From the NCBI GenBank assembly GCA_029582165.1, contig CM055868.1:9065501-9129500 (forward strand): a stretch of 64,000 nucleotides of DNA, read 5' to 3'. Shown piece by piece: positions 35,100-47,219 of this stretch. The notes beneath the pieces are model-generated. The model made no database searches and had not been told where the DNA came from. It worked only from the letters and a program-made list of their open reading frames with translations. Position 1 is the stretch's first letter. Each line of letters starts with the position of its first letter. A program made the position numbers and the translations under genes. This DNA is from Portulaca oleracea. Lineage: Eukaryota > Streptophyta > Magnoliopsida > Caryophyllales > Portulacaceae.

Positions 35100-36700
35100 T
35101 GCACCCCAGCTGACAGTCGGATCATATGTCCAGCCCACCAATATTTTGTGTTTGTGTCCCCTTTTTTTTTTGGTTGTCGATTGTCACAAACAGTACAAAC
35201 CTGTGGTAATCTAGTGGTATTGTAATGACAATTAGCCGCAACAATATCGTGTGCACACTATGAAGACACTTGTACAAGTTACGTTATTTTGAAGCAAACA
35301 TTGTCATGTTAATCTTTTTACCTCGTTCTATTATATATTTTAACATCTGTGTGGACATGTACAAATATTGCACTGTTGTGTGAGTGATACTCGAAGTCGT
35401 TTGTGGTTGTATGAGAATATTGATGCTCCATTAAAAAGTGTGTCCCGACAATGTCTACTGTGGTCAGAGCTGACAATAAAGCACCATGCCAGCGTGATTA
35501 TGAAAATATACCCTCTTCATTGAGTACGCACTATCACTTAGCAAAATAACCCTCCCCCCAACCTCTCCCAACAACACACCACAATGCACCTTTGAGCGTG
35601 CAAATGTACCCCTATGATATATATATGTAATAAATCATCAAGTCACCAATTCACATCAAATTGCCCCTGATGTCAACAGTGGCCGTAGACAATGCTAGGT
35701 GTGGTCAGATAAAAAACATAACACATTTCGATAGTTTGTGTGGTCAGATTATGCAACTATACTACTTGGGTTGAATATACATAACCATAAACTAAACAAA
35801 GATTGCGAAGACTAGATCACGAGCAGCCCCGTGCCAATCTCAATAAATTGCCCAACTATCAACATTGTCGTAAACTACGTTGAGTGTGGTCATGTTAGCA
35901 ATATACCACAATCCGAGCGTGACTGTGCAAAAATGCTCTATACGTTGAATATGTTTAATCAAACATCAAACAAACCACCCACAAATGCATATCAACGCGA
36001 CGTGGAATTTATGTAAAAAATGATGTGACAAAGCATACATAATGGACATGGCCACAAGAATACGGTGGATCGGTCATTTGTTCATTGTCATACGCCTGTA
36101 AAGTTCGATTCGGGTGTGGTCTAACACCCGTCACCCCCTACCCCGTTAACGGGTGCGCACAATCCGTTAACTGTGGTCGTACATCTTTGGTGTGGTTAGA
36201 ATTAGCAATGAACCATGTCGAGACCATGGCTCTTCAAACACAATATCTACGATGAATATAAATATTTAAACATCAACAAAAAACACATATAGAGATATCA
36301 TCGTGGTATAAAACTTTATGCAATGTGATCATTTAAACGTCCATAATTGGATTGACCACACAGTGTCAGTGGTGTGGCCAACAATTCATTATTCTATAAA
36401 TGTCAAGTCCAATACACAAGTTGTCCTAATTTCAAAATTTGTTTACCAAATTCAACAAGTGTTGAATACTAACCCATAGTAAAGTCAGACAATATTAAAC
36501 ACACAATGCAAAAACTCGTGCAACTCTGTTTCTATTACTTCACGCTTCAGTGGTAGCGTTCAGGGCATTCTTGCTGTCGTGGTTGGCTATTTGGTCATAG
36601 AAATTGCATCTTCTTGCCGATGCCTTTTGTTGCATCGCAACCTCGATCCCGCTCTTTTTCCGCTTTGCACGTCCTTTAGGGTTCGGCGTGGGGGGTGGTT
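35100..36700. other. Non-coding interior of E3, motif-rich
   Basis: No exon recognised. Repeated GTGGTCA/TGACCACA-like words in both orientations are scattered throughout, with a C-rich stretch near 35540-35570 and near 36130. Confidence 0.5.
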
Positions 36701-36705
36701 TTATT

Positions 36706-37680
36706 GTTGTCTGCGTCGAGACCATCTCACCAAAACATGCTTCGACGTTACCGGTGACCCCACTATCGCCTTCAGCACAGGTATTGATATATAGCTTGGA
36801 TGGTCATAGTCAGCGGTAGACATTGAAACAGTTAGTGTGGTTAGTCCACTAATTTGCCAGTGTGGACGGTTGGTGTGGCTCGCCTTTAGCACAGTTGTTT
36901 TGAATGCGATCACATCCATCGCATATGCATGCACACATACAATGTCCACACTTATAATGTACGTGGTCAAGGTCAAAAAATACAAGTGTCCACTCTTATA
37001 ATGTACGTGGTCAAGGTCAAAAAATACAAGTTGTCTACCGGGGCATATATTATACAATGTGGACATACACATAATGGTTATGGCCATAATATTACAACAA
37101 ATCTTATAAATTTGATGGTGTGGTATGTCAATGTGTCAAATCCGTCGTCATCGTGATCAATTCCATAACCATGCGTTATTTTGAACTCGATCACATCCAT
37201 CACATGTACATGCTAATTGTTGTCTGCTCCGGGACCAACACACCAAAACATGTTTCGACGTCACCGGTGAACCCACTATCGCCTTCAGCACTAGCATTGA
37301 TATATAGCTTGAATGGTCATGGTCAGGGTATGGACATTGAAATAGTGTGGTTAGTCCACCAATTTGCTAGTGTGGACGGTCGGTGTGGCTCGCCCTTAAC
37401 ACAGTTGTTTTGAATGCGATCGCATCCACCACATATGCATGCACACATACATTGTCCACACTTATAATGTACGTGGTCAAGGTCAAAAAATACAAGTTGT
37501 CTGTCGGGGCATATAATATACAATGTGGACATACACATAATGGTTGTGGCCTTAATATTACAACACAACTTATACATTCGACAGTGTGGTCTATTAGTGT
37601 GTCAAACCCATCGTCATCGTGGTCAGTTCCATAACCATGCGTTATTTTGAACTCGATCACATCCATCACATGTACATGCA
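36706..37680. repeat. Tandem duplication of about 470-515 bp in E3
   Basis: The first unit (from about 36706) and the second (from about 37220) share CCAAAACATG, CACTATCGCCTTCAGCAC, GATATATAGCTTG, TCGCATATGCATGCACACAT-like and CAAGGTCAAAAAATACAAG stretches in the same order. The first unit contains an additional 46-bp internal duplication (ATAATGTACGTGGTCAAGGT occurs twice). ATGCGTTATTTTGAACTCGA occurs at about 37170 and 37638. Confidence 0.75.
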
Positions 37681-38436
37681 CTCAATCGGGGCCAAAGCAT
37701 TACAATGTACGTGGTCAAAGTAAACAGTGTACACACAGTGGACATATGCATACTGACTGTGGTCATATATTTACTGATTGTGGCCCTAGTATTACAACCT
37801 ACGCACCATAACCCTAATGAATACTACTTCCAACGACGATGTGTGTAAGCGCCGACGGGTTACATCACCACTGCAAACTACAACCACAAGTGGAGTTCTC
37901 CATTGTTTTCACGGGTATGCATGTTGTAAAGTGCAGCGACGATAGGCGAATACAAACAATTACACTCCCCCCTCCCCCCCCCCCCCCAATTTTGGCCCCA
38001 TCTCTCCCCCGATGTCCATGAAATAGACATCATATTGTTTGATGTTATATGTCGACAGAACAATAAATAAGGTAGATGATCGTATCTATTTGACGCCATT
38101 TTACTTGACACGTACGGTGAAGATCTGCTTTGCTTCGTTCAAATGCATTGTAATGGCGTTTAATTGTGATTAAATCTGCCTATAACAACTTCCAGCATGC
38201 CATCTCCTATTTTTGGCCAGAATAATATCTCTTCAATGCCTCTTGATACTTTCCATTTTTTACTCCAACTAAATGGATTCTTTTTCTTTTTTTTAAGGCA
38301 AAACCACTAGCTGTTTTGTAATATATATAAGTGGTTTTCATAATTTTGGCGCATGTGTGTAAAATCAATCTCAGTCGTTTGATTAAAATGGATGGTCAGG
38401 ATCTTCTCTTCCTACCTTCCTACTGGATCCGTTACC

Positions 38437-38437
<1 letters not shown>

Positions 38438-38529
<92 letters not shown>

Positions 38530-38535
38530 TATATA
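38438..38535. repeat. (TA)n microsatellite, right border of E3
   Basis: TA dinucleotides with occasional TG, next to the right TIR of E3. Confidence 0.9.
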
Positions 38536-38670
38536 GATTAACCACCTATAGAAAATATATACCTAAATGGTGAAATTTAGGAGGTCTGGTCGCTCCAAAC
38601 CTAAAGAATTAATCTAAATTAAAAATATAATTATGCAAAATATTTTGATTACAGAAAAACTTGTACCTAA

Positions 38671-38727
<57 letters not shown>

Positions 38728-38729
<2 letters not shown>

Positions 38730-39254
38730 GATAATTGGATTCTAATAATCCCTACTTTCACCAATTGGACAATGGTGGACCGTACTTTCACTTTTTATTC
38801 TGGTGGTCCAAAAAAAATAAAATTGGATTGTAGTGGGATATTTTCAAGAGATCATAGATTTTGTGTTGCATTTGATTCAAAACTTAGTATAACACTTTAC
38901 AATGATTTTTAATGAATTTATAGCATTTCTCCCAATTTTTTTTCATTTTTTTACTATTTTTTAAAATTTTTTCACTTTTATTATTTTTAAAAAATCATAA
39001 TAATTATTCGGAGTTTCAAAAAAATAATTTAAAAAATATTTTAGAAACTACAATTCATTAACTTTCTAGGGGCAGTAACGAAAAAAACAAAAACAATATA
39101 GTGTAGGAATGAAAAAAATAAGAAAAATGTGGAGGTGGATTTGGTACCACTACAATCCTATTTTATTTTATTTTGGACCATCAGAATACAAAGTGAAAGT
39201 ACGGTCCACCATTATCCAATTGGTGAAAGTTAGGGATTATTAGAATCCAATTAT

Positions 39255-39257
<3 letters not shown>
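38728..39257. mobile_element. MITE M1, bounded by (TA)n
   Basis: The inverted ends are AGGATAATTGGATTCTAATA and TATTAGAATCCAATTATCCT; the arms continue through ACTTTCACCAATTGGA and GGTCCACCATT. The length is about 530 bp. (TA)n lies on both sides, so the target was a TA microsatellite. A partial copy is repeated at 50009-50377. Confidence 0.85.
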
Positions 39258-39325
<68 letters not shown>

Positions 39326-39329
<4 letters not shown>

Positions 39330-39846
39330 AAATTGGATTCTAATAATCCCTACTATCACAAATTGTATGGCAATAATCCCTACTATCATTTTGGATTCTC
39401 GTGGTCCAAAAAAAAAATAAAATTGTATTGTAGTGGTACCAAATCTATCACCATATTCTTTTTATTTTTTCCATGCCTACCCCATATTGTTTTTGTTTTT
39501 TTGGTTCCTACCCCTAGATAGGTAACGAAGTGTAGTTACTAAAACATTTTTAAATTATTTTGAGATTCAGCAATTATTATGATTTTTAAAAGGAATAAAA
39601 TTGAAAAATCATAAAAATTGAAAAATTGAAAAAATTGGGAAAGAAATGTAAATTCATTAAAAATCGTGGTAAAGTGTTATACAAAGTTTTGAATCAAATG
39701 GAACACAAAATCTATGATATTTAGCGTATACACTCAATTTTGTCCCACTACAATATAATTTTTTTTTTGGACCACCAGAATCCAAAATAATAGTAGGGAT
39801 TATTGTCATATAATTTGTGATAGTAGGGATTATTAGAATCCAATAT

Positions 39847-39850
<4 letters not shown>
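39326..39850. mobile_element. MITE M2, bounded by (TA)n
   Basis: Ends AGGGAAATTGGATTCTAATA and TATTAGAATCCAATATCCCT. The core is in inverse orientation relative to M1, and the subterminal part differs (ACTATCACAAATTGTATGGC). Repeated at 50422-50959. Confidence 0.85.
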
Positions 39851-39918
<68 letters not shown>

Positions 39919-39919
<1 letters not shown>

Positions 39920-40296
39920 GAATAATTGGATTCTAATAATCCCTACTTTCACCAATTGGACAATGGTGGTCCAAAAAAAATAAAATTGGATTGTAGTGGG
40001 ATATTTTCAAGGGAATCATAGATTTTGTGTTGCAGTTGATTCAAAACTTAGTATAACACTTTACAATGATTTTTAATGAATTTACAGCGTTTCTCCCAAT
40101 TTTTTTCATTTTTTCACTTATATTATTTTTAAAAAATCATAATAATTATTCGGAGTCTCAAAAAAATAATTTAAAAAATGTTTTAGAAACTACAATTCAT
40201 TAACTTTCTAGGGGCAGGAACGAAAAAAACAAAAACAATATAGTGTAGGAATGAAAAAAATAAGAAGAATGTGGAGGTGGATTTGGTACCACTACA

Positions 40297-40302
<6 letters not shown>
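39919..40302. mobile_element. MITE M3, truncated on the right
   Basis: Starts AGAATAATTGGATTCTAATA as M1 does, but stops after GGTACCACTACAATAAATAT and runs into (TA)n; the right terminal repeat is missing. Repeated at 51004-51376. Confidence 0.75.
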
Positions 40303-40371
<69 letters not shown>

Positions 40372-40557
40372 GGATAATTGTATTCTAATAATCTCTACTT
40401 TCACCAATTGGACAATGGTGGACCGTACTATCACTTTGTATTCTGGTGGTCCAAAAAAAAATAAAATTGGATTGTAGTGGGATATTTTCAAGGGAATCAT
40501 AGATTTTGTGTTGCATTTGATTCAAAACTTAGTATAACACTTTATAATGATTTTAAT

Positions 40558-43500
40558 TGTAAAACCCCGAAAAATCCAACGATGTTGACCGTGACGTCGT
40601 TAATAAAATAGGTTGACTTCGTTATGTACTGTTGTTCGTAATGTGTTTATTTATGCTAACGCTTGAGCTCGTAGGACCGTTGAGGGGCTAACAAGGGTAG
40701 AATAGTAATTTCCGCTGGTTAATATTATTACGTGGTTAATTACGTGAATATTATTTGTTATGTGATTATATGATTATTAAAATTTATATTATTATTACTA
40801 TTATTAGAATTATTAGGTTTTTAGAAAAATCAGCTTTTATTTGTTAAATGGGTTGGATTAGGATTAGTTTTGGGCCTAAATTGGGTATTAGTATAAAAAC
40901 CCCCCTAAACCCCTCTCAAACCCTAAACCCTAATAATCCCTCCTCAAACCCTAGCTCTCTCCTCCTCGCCTCTCGCCAAAGAAATACCACTGTATCGCCA
41001 CTGGCGCCTGCCTGGAGCACCTAAACCACCGCAACCGACCCTCCTCTTTTTCTTTTCTCTTCCTCTCTTCTCTTCTCCCTCCTCTCTGCTCGACCAGCCG
41101 CGCCACCACGACGCACCACCACCGACGCTGCCAACACCTGTCGCCACCCTCGCCGTGAACCGCCGTTCTCCCTTCTTTCTTTCTCTTTTCTCTTTTTCTC
41201 CTAGCGCTAACTCCGCTCGTTTCGCCCTCATCGCCGCGCCGCGACCTTGGTGTCGCCGTCACGCTCGACCACCGACGACCTCGCCCGCCACCCTAACGTC
41301 GCGGAGTCGCCGATCGAAGGAAGAGCGCTCGAAGTCACTGGCGATTGTTGCTCGGAAAATCGACGTCAACCACCCCCCTCCGACGAGCCCACGGTCGGCG
41401 CCGGCCACCTGCGACGCACTCCTCCGACCACCGTCCGACGCCGACGCGAAACAGTCCTGCCTAACCTCGTAAACCCTAACCCTAACCCTAACAATAATCG
41501 ATATTTTTGTTGTTTCTTTATTTTTTCCTTTTCTTTTTCCTTTTTCTTTTCTGTTTTCTTGTTATTTTATTTTCAAAAATTTAATTTTCTGTTTTTTTAT
41601 AATTTTGTATTGTTAGTTTTGTAATTAGGAAAAATTATGTGTAAATAATTCTTGGTTGTAATATTGTGTAGATTATTTGTTATGTATAATTTATTTATTT
41701 GTTATATGTAATTTTATGTTATTATTTGTAATTAGAATTAGGTTGTAATAGTTAATTATTAGGGTTGAAAGTGATTCTTTAACATTCGTTATATTCTTTA
41801 CTTGAATCGTTAAACCACGATATTATTGTATGTACGAATTTGGAAATCTATTCACCTAGGTTAATTCTTGATAGTTTAGTTATATAAAATCGTTATGTTC
41901 TTTATTGTTCTCTAAGAATTAATCTTGTTAAGTTTGTTACATGAATTAGGTTGTTTTCTTGTTATTAAAACCTTAGGTTCTTGATTAGTAGTTTAGTGTT
42001 ACTAAGTCCCTTATGATTCTTGTACATGAAAACCTAAGTCTTCTTGATTCTTGTAAATTAGTTAGGTTTCTTGTTCATTAAGTTAAATATCATGTTCTTT
42101 TATTTTTAGGGTTCTTTCTTGTTTAATTCATGTTAGGGTTTAGATAACATTACTATTGTATGCACGAATCTTTAAAGCATAACTATCTAGATTAATTCTT
42201 GAATCGTCAGTTAAATATTCACATGTTCTTTAAATTCGATTCTTGTTTATTAATTCTTAATCCTTGATTATTTCCTCTTGTTATAACTTACTTGTAAATA
42301 ATCCATGTTTTTAATCTTTAAAATCTTGGTCAAGTAATTTATGTTTTAAGTGATTTTATTTCTTTTATGACCTTAGGTTTTATTAAAAGTTATTAAAGGG
42401 TCTTTCGTGTTTTCTAATTAAGTTTACTTCTACAAGTTTAATTTTTGGACCTAAGTTGAGTTGGACTTCCTATCTTAGACCCTAGCTACTGTTTCGAGTC
42501 CAAATTAGGACCCCGGGATCGAATGGTGGAAGTTAGAACCGAAAGTGTTAATTAATTGATTACCGTTAGCGGGACAGTTTTGTTAGTGTCTAAAGATCGG
42601 GTTTCCACGGCTAGTGTAGTTACCTTTTGGTCAAACCCTTTGAACTGGAGGTTCCCTTAGTTGTTAGGAACCATAGGAATTTTACGGATCGAACGTTTGA
42701 TTTGTATAGCCCGAGTTATAACCGTTTTACCGGAACCTGTCAGATCTGGACCAATGGGAAAGACGGGTGTTTTTGAGGTCCTTCGGGACTGAGTTGGGCT
42801 TAACCATCAACATAGAAGTTTTAGTAGACATCCCGAGGTTTCCGAAAAGTCCAGAACCAGCCCCGTAGGATGTCGGGAAGTCGAGTTGTGACCTGTTTTA
42901 TGTGAACGTTATAATCTGTCCTCTGTTTGCTTTTATTTATAAAGAATTGTTGAGTGAAATTAATGTGTGATCTTGTTATGTGTTTTATTGGAGGTGTTAA
43001 GTGTAATTTCATAAATGATAGGAACCTAAGTGTTCCTAGGGGATGGGTTAGGTAGTTAATAGTTAATACTAACTTCGTTAGAACGCGTTTTGATTAGATA
43101 ATTACTTTTATTCTTGGTCCGAGTTAGTGCGAGACGTTAGTGAGCTCAAGTGTGTTCTTCTTTTGCTGTGCTGTGAAGTATATCAGGTAATTGTCTATGC
43201 TCTAATCCCCACCGGGATGCTCTTTAAATGTGTTTTGATGTTTTATAATCTATTTTGAGAATTGCATCCCGAAAAGGGACTTTTGTGGAAATGCGACCAT
43301 CTATTTTGATAATCTTTTGTTTCGTTTGTGATCTTGGTTTATTTGAGTTAAGAAATTGGATGGTCTTTCATTCAAAGTTTTGTTAATGGTTTTGATAACT
43401 TGGGATGGTTTGACTTGAGAGTTGTGAGTCGAGTTTGAATACTGTTAATTAATTCAAGTGGAAACGTTAAGCGGGTTTCGGGGGATAACCTGTTGTGCAG

Positions 43501-44188
43501 GTGTAACAACCTGCAGGGTTATGGACCAGGAGATCAGGGCTTCCTTCCCTGATATAGGATAGTATTTTGATGCCTTTGGTAGGCGATGTTCTTGATGCCT
43601 TTGGTAGGCGATGTTTATGCCTTTGGTAGGCGATGTTCTTGATGCCTTTGGTAGGCGATGTTCTTGATGCCTTTGGTAGGCGATGTTTATGCCTTTGGTA
43701 GGCGATGTTACTTTAAGGGATTTGGTATCCCGCCCGCAAATTAAAATATGGATTGGATGGGTTGAGGAAACAGTATGGGATTAAAGGTTTGTAAAACGTT
43801 TGATTTGATCCCTCTCCCTAAAATGAATTGAAATGAACTTAAACTGTTTTAAACGTTAGGGGTAGACATTATTGAGATTTCCCCCTCATTTTCTGAAATG
43901 TTTTGATTTCAGGTGAAGATCTAAATGCTGGGGACGGGAGTTAGAAGTGAGGACGACGAGTCTAGAAGTCCTTGAACCTTTTATATTGTTTTCGTTAAGA
44001 ATTCTTAAAGTTGTTTTGAGCTGTTAGTAGTTACCGTTAGCAGACAGTTGTGTTTTCCTTTCTCGCCTTGTATTCCTTCGGGGATACGGCAGTGACGCCC
44101 AAACTAAATTTTAAGTCTTCCGCTAAGTTTTGTCTGTTAACGTTAGTTTGACTTTGACTTCTTATAATTGAATTTCCGGGGCGTTACA
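40558..44188 (+). repeat. 5' LTR of the chromovirus (3631 bp)
   Basis: Starts TGTAAAACCCCG and ends GGGGCGTTACA. It contains a GC-rich part at about 40930-41470, a (CCCTAA)3-like run near 41470 and a six-fold short repeat at 43568-43710. Point differences from the second LTR are few across 41500-43100, but small indels cluster in the GC-rich part and at 43150-44000. Confidence 0.9.
43568..43710. repeat. Six tandem copies of a 19-25-bp unit in the 5' LTR
   Basis: ATGCCTTTGGTAGGCGATGT occurs six times, with TTCTTG or nothing between copies. The equivalent array in the second LTR is at 54716-54858, also six copies, one with TAGACG. Confidence 0.85.
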
Positions 44189-44189
44189 G

Positions 44190-44204
44190 AATGGTATCAG
44201 AGCT
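44190..44204 (+). other. Primer-binding site for initiator tRNA-Met
   Basis: AATGGTATCAGAGCT follows the LTR by a short gap. TGGTATCAGAGC is complementary to the 3' end of plant initiator tRNA-Met, the usual primer for chromoviruses. Confidence 0.85.
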
Positions 44205-44376
44205 CTGGGTTGCGACCTAGTAGCTCCTCAGAGTCCTTTAGGTTTAGATGGACCCTAGGAAGCTAAGTTCGGAGTGATGAGCGTAGGATGGGGGAAAATG
44301 GTTCCATGCTTTCCTTGAATATGTTGTTTGATTATATCATCAGTATTTTACGTTTAATGCGTTCTAATCTTGTAGG

Positions 44377-45000
44377 ATGGCACAACACACCGTCACCAAG
44401 ACTTACGCCGTGCTTTCACCGTTACACACCTATTCCTCTGGTGGGTATTTGGGAACCCACATGTGAACTTCTATGATGAGATCGAACGCAGTACAAGGAT
44501 GTCCCGAACTCCTTGCGTGACAACGAGGAAGCCAGGCTAACGCTTTCTGCTCACCTTACGAGATGATCCTGGTGGGGCCATCTTGTCTTGTCATTCTTTG
44601 CCACCCTTAGGAGGAGAGGTACCCACACCCCCTGTTGGTGTCGAGTGCAAGGTGGAGTCGAACATCGAACCCCGGGTCTTTTCTAAGATCGCCGGATTGG
44701 GATCTTGTGAGTAGAGAGGTCTAGGTGAACCCACTGCACGGTGAGGATCATGAGGATGACCACTGAAGAAGATCCGAGGAGGACCCGCCGAGGCGGCGCC
44801 GTGTTCAAACCGAGGTAACCTCAAGGGTCACGGCTGCACCCGCCGTTGAGCCCGAGCATGATATTCCACCCGAGGAGGAGGATGAGGTGGACCGGGAAAC
44901 AGGAGAAGACCCCGAGGAGGGCTCAGGGGATGAGACGAGTGATCCTGAGTGGACTCCAGTCTCAGCGAGGAAGAACCCTCGATGCAGGAGGATCATCTGA
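44377..45000 (+). pseudogene. Pre-gag open frame, broken (acidic C-terminus)
   Basis: Between the primer site and gag lies a degraded frame. It begins near ATGGCACAACAC at 44377 and, after frame changes, ends with a strongly acidic stretch (PEEEDEVDRETGEDPEEGSG) and SDPEWTPVSARK before a TGA at 44998. I do not recognise a domain. An additional ORF ahead of gag is not part of the minimal Ty3 layout; it could be an element-specific protein or an upstream portion of gag. The intact reading is not recoverable from this copy. Confidence 0.4.
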
Positions 45001-45336
45001 GTAGGATGGCTACTATGTGTAGAGTGTTGATGTATAGTTGTTATGTTGATATTTTGTTAAACTGTGAAATAATCTGAATATTGACTTGTTGATCTTTTGG
45101 AAGTATTATACATGATTACATTGGTATATGGAAATATTGCTTTGTGGCCTTGCCAAATGTGATGAGAGTTCATGAAATAAACCGTTGACATAAGAGATTA
45201 CTTGGTGAAATAGAATTACGTTTCGTATTGTTTAGCACCCTATGAGAAGACCGGACCAAGTAGCTACCTTAGGTACGTTGTTGAGACTATGGTTTAGAAA
45301 CCCTTTAAATAGACTAAATCAACCCTTTGAATCAGG

Positions 45337-46259
45337 ATGTCGGACGCGAACGGTACTCAACCTAACCATGGTACTCGGGAACGTACACCAGCTGTGGCCG
45401 AACAGCGCCCTCAATCGCAATCGAAGCTGCCAACGCTGGCTCATTTAGTACCGTGGTCGAATCTGAAACTCAGAACGACCTTGCTAGCATGCTAATGATT
45501 GAGATGCTCGGCAAGCACGAGGACCTACTGAGGAAAGTGGTGGATCGACAAGGAGGAGGAGGAAGATGACCCTCCTCTTCTCCAAAGGTTCAACACTTCA
45601 ACCCGCCCACTTACACGAGGGTAGACCCCAAAGTCTTTGAAGATTGGGTTAGAGAAATTGAGAAGATTTTCGACACCACACCGTCTGAGGAGTTAAGGGT
45701 GGACTTTGCTTACCACTGAAGGAAGAGGCCGATTTGTGGTGGGCGGTGTGAAAGAAATAAGGACCGAACCAGGTTTTATTGGGCCGCTTCAAGATTGTGC
45801 TAAGGGATCGATTTTGCAATTTCCCTCCAGAAGGCAAAAGAAAAAGAATTTATGAATCTGCGTCAACGGGAAACTAGCGTGCTTGCCTACTCTGCAAAGT
45901 TCACTAAACTATCTCGTTTTGCATCTGCCTTGGTAGCCACCGAGCAGCTAAGGATGGACCGCTCAGGATGGAAATTGTAAGATCCAGGATCGCGTGTCGC
46001 CACGGAGTTCACGTCTTACGAGAATATCTTTGAGCGTTGCCCTCATAGAGAGGGTGATGCATGATATGGAGCAGCGATTAGGCATACAAGGGAAAAGAGG
46101 AAAGAACCACCCGCTTTAACCCACCTCAACATTTTCGGGAGAAGAGGTTCCGCCTAGCAGCGGCGGGAAATCGGTCTTGGGCGTAGACCGTCGAATACTC
46201 CAATCTGCAAGGTTTGTGGTCGACCAGGCCATTATCCACGGGATTGTAGAGTAAGGAAC
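45337..46259 (+). pseudogene. gag of the chromovirus, frameshifted
   Basis: Starts ATGTCGGACGCGAAC. Recognisable segments are FNPPTYTRVDP, VFEDWVREIEKIFD, EFMNLRQRETSVLAYSAKF and VATEQLRMDR, typical of the plant retrotransposon gag (capsid) domain, but they lie in different frames with stops between. The end has a first zinc knuckle, [14 protein letters not shown] (46204-46245), leading without break into the next frame. Gag packages the RNA and forms the particle. Confidence 0.7.
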
Positions 46260-47219
46260 GTGCGAGGAGGATGTTTCAACTGCGGAAGTTTCCAACATCA
46301 GGTACGTCAGTGCCCTCAGCAGCCGACAGGGGGCCGAAATGGAGGGAACAATGGAAACAGCGGGAATAACGGCAATTGGAGAGCTCCGCAGACGACATAT
46401 CAAAATCGGGGAGGCTACAATGGGAACCAAAGGCCACAACAGCAAAATCAAGGTGGATCTGGTGGGAGTCAGAATAACCAAGGGAGGCCAGCAAACCCGC
46501 CTCGTCCGCAACAGCAGCCGCCGCGCAACGGAGGAGGACGAGTATACGTAATGAGGAAAGAAGAGGCTGAGAATGAAGCAGACGTTGTGACGGGTACCTT
46601 CTCTCTCCACCTCTACACTATATCTGTTTTGTTTGATTCTGGTGCTAGTCATTCTTTTGTTGGACGAGCTATAGTAGAGAAGGCTAAGATGAAACCCTCG
46701 GAGAATAGTAAGCCTATATGCAGAGCCCTACCTACCGGGGATACCATCAGTTGTGGAGAGTTATATGGTGGATGCCCTATAGTGATTGCAGGACAGGAGT
46801 TTGAGGCCGACCTTTATATGTTTGACCTAATGGAGTTTGACGTTATTTTGGGGATGGACTGGTTAGCAAAATATAGAGCCCAGATAGATTGTTATAAGCA
46901 AAAGGTGACCTTAATGGGACCAAACGGAAAGAAGGTAGTACATTGGAGTGATAGGCACCTTCATAGTGTACGAATCATCTCTGCTCTCAAGGCCCAAAAG
47001 TTGTTAGGCCAAGGTTGTGAAGGGTTTCTATGCAACGTAATCGACACCAAGGCGGAGGAGCTCACGATTGAGAATATCCCGGTAGTGCGGGAGTATCCTG
47101 ATGTGTTTCCAGAGGAGATTCCGGGTTTGCCTCCAATCAGGGAGGTAGATTTCTGCATCGATTTGGGCAGGCCGCACATGTTTCAAAGCCCCATATCGCA
47201 TGGCGCCCGCAGAGCTTAA
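46204..47219 (+). CDS. gag nucleocapsid (two zinc knuckles) and aspartic protease
   Basis: The continuous frame holds [14 protein letters not shown] and [14 protein letters not shown], both CX2CX4HX4C, then a Gly/Asn/Gln/Pro-rich linker, then the protease with active-site [11 protein letters not shown] and the later [13 protein letters not shown]. The protease processes the polyprotein. The frame drifts at about 47190 into a wrong frame (ends ISHGARRA), 20 nt overlapping the start of the reverse-transcriptase frame, so one frameshift separates the two. Two zinc knuckles rather than one is a minor peculiarity. Confidence 0.85.

Larger units (their letters stand above)
32891..38437 (+). mobile_element. 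E3: (TA)n-inserted TIR element carrying a Ulp1-like peptidase gene remnant, 5.5 kb
   Basis: The left end TGGAACAGATCAAGTAGGAA continues TTTAGGTAGGAAGGTAGGAA; the right end carries the inverse CTTCCTACCTTCCTACTGGA followed by TCCGTTACCA. Both ends abut (TA)n. Orientation is opposite to E1 and E2 with respect to the gene. A 5'-leader-like stretch (33130-33300), short exons, and a three-exon Ulp1-like segment (to 35097) are on the plus strand. Non-coding parts contain 70-75-bp repeats (33930-34275), a tandem duplication of about 500 bp (36706-37680) and dense TGTGGTCA/GTCCACA motifs. No transposase found. Confidence 0.75.

Noticed and set aside
41468..41492. Telomere-like (CCCTAA) repeats in the LTR
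   Set aside because: Only about three units, present at the same place in both LTRs (also near 52630), so part of the LTR and not an interstitial telomere. The unit also differs from the usual plant CCCTAAA.
46116..46652. Minus-strand frame opposite gag
   Set aside because: Overlaps clear gag zinc knuckles and protease on the plus strand; no domain.
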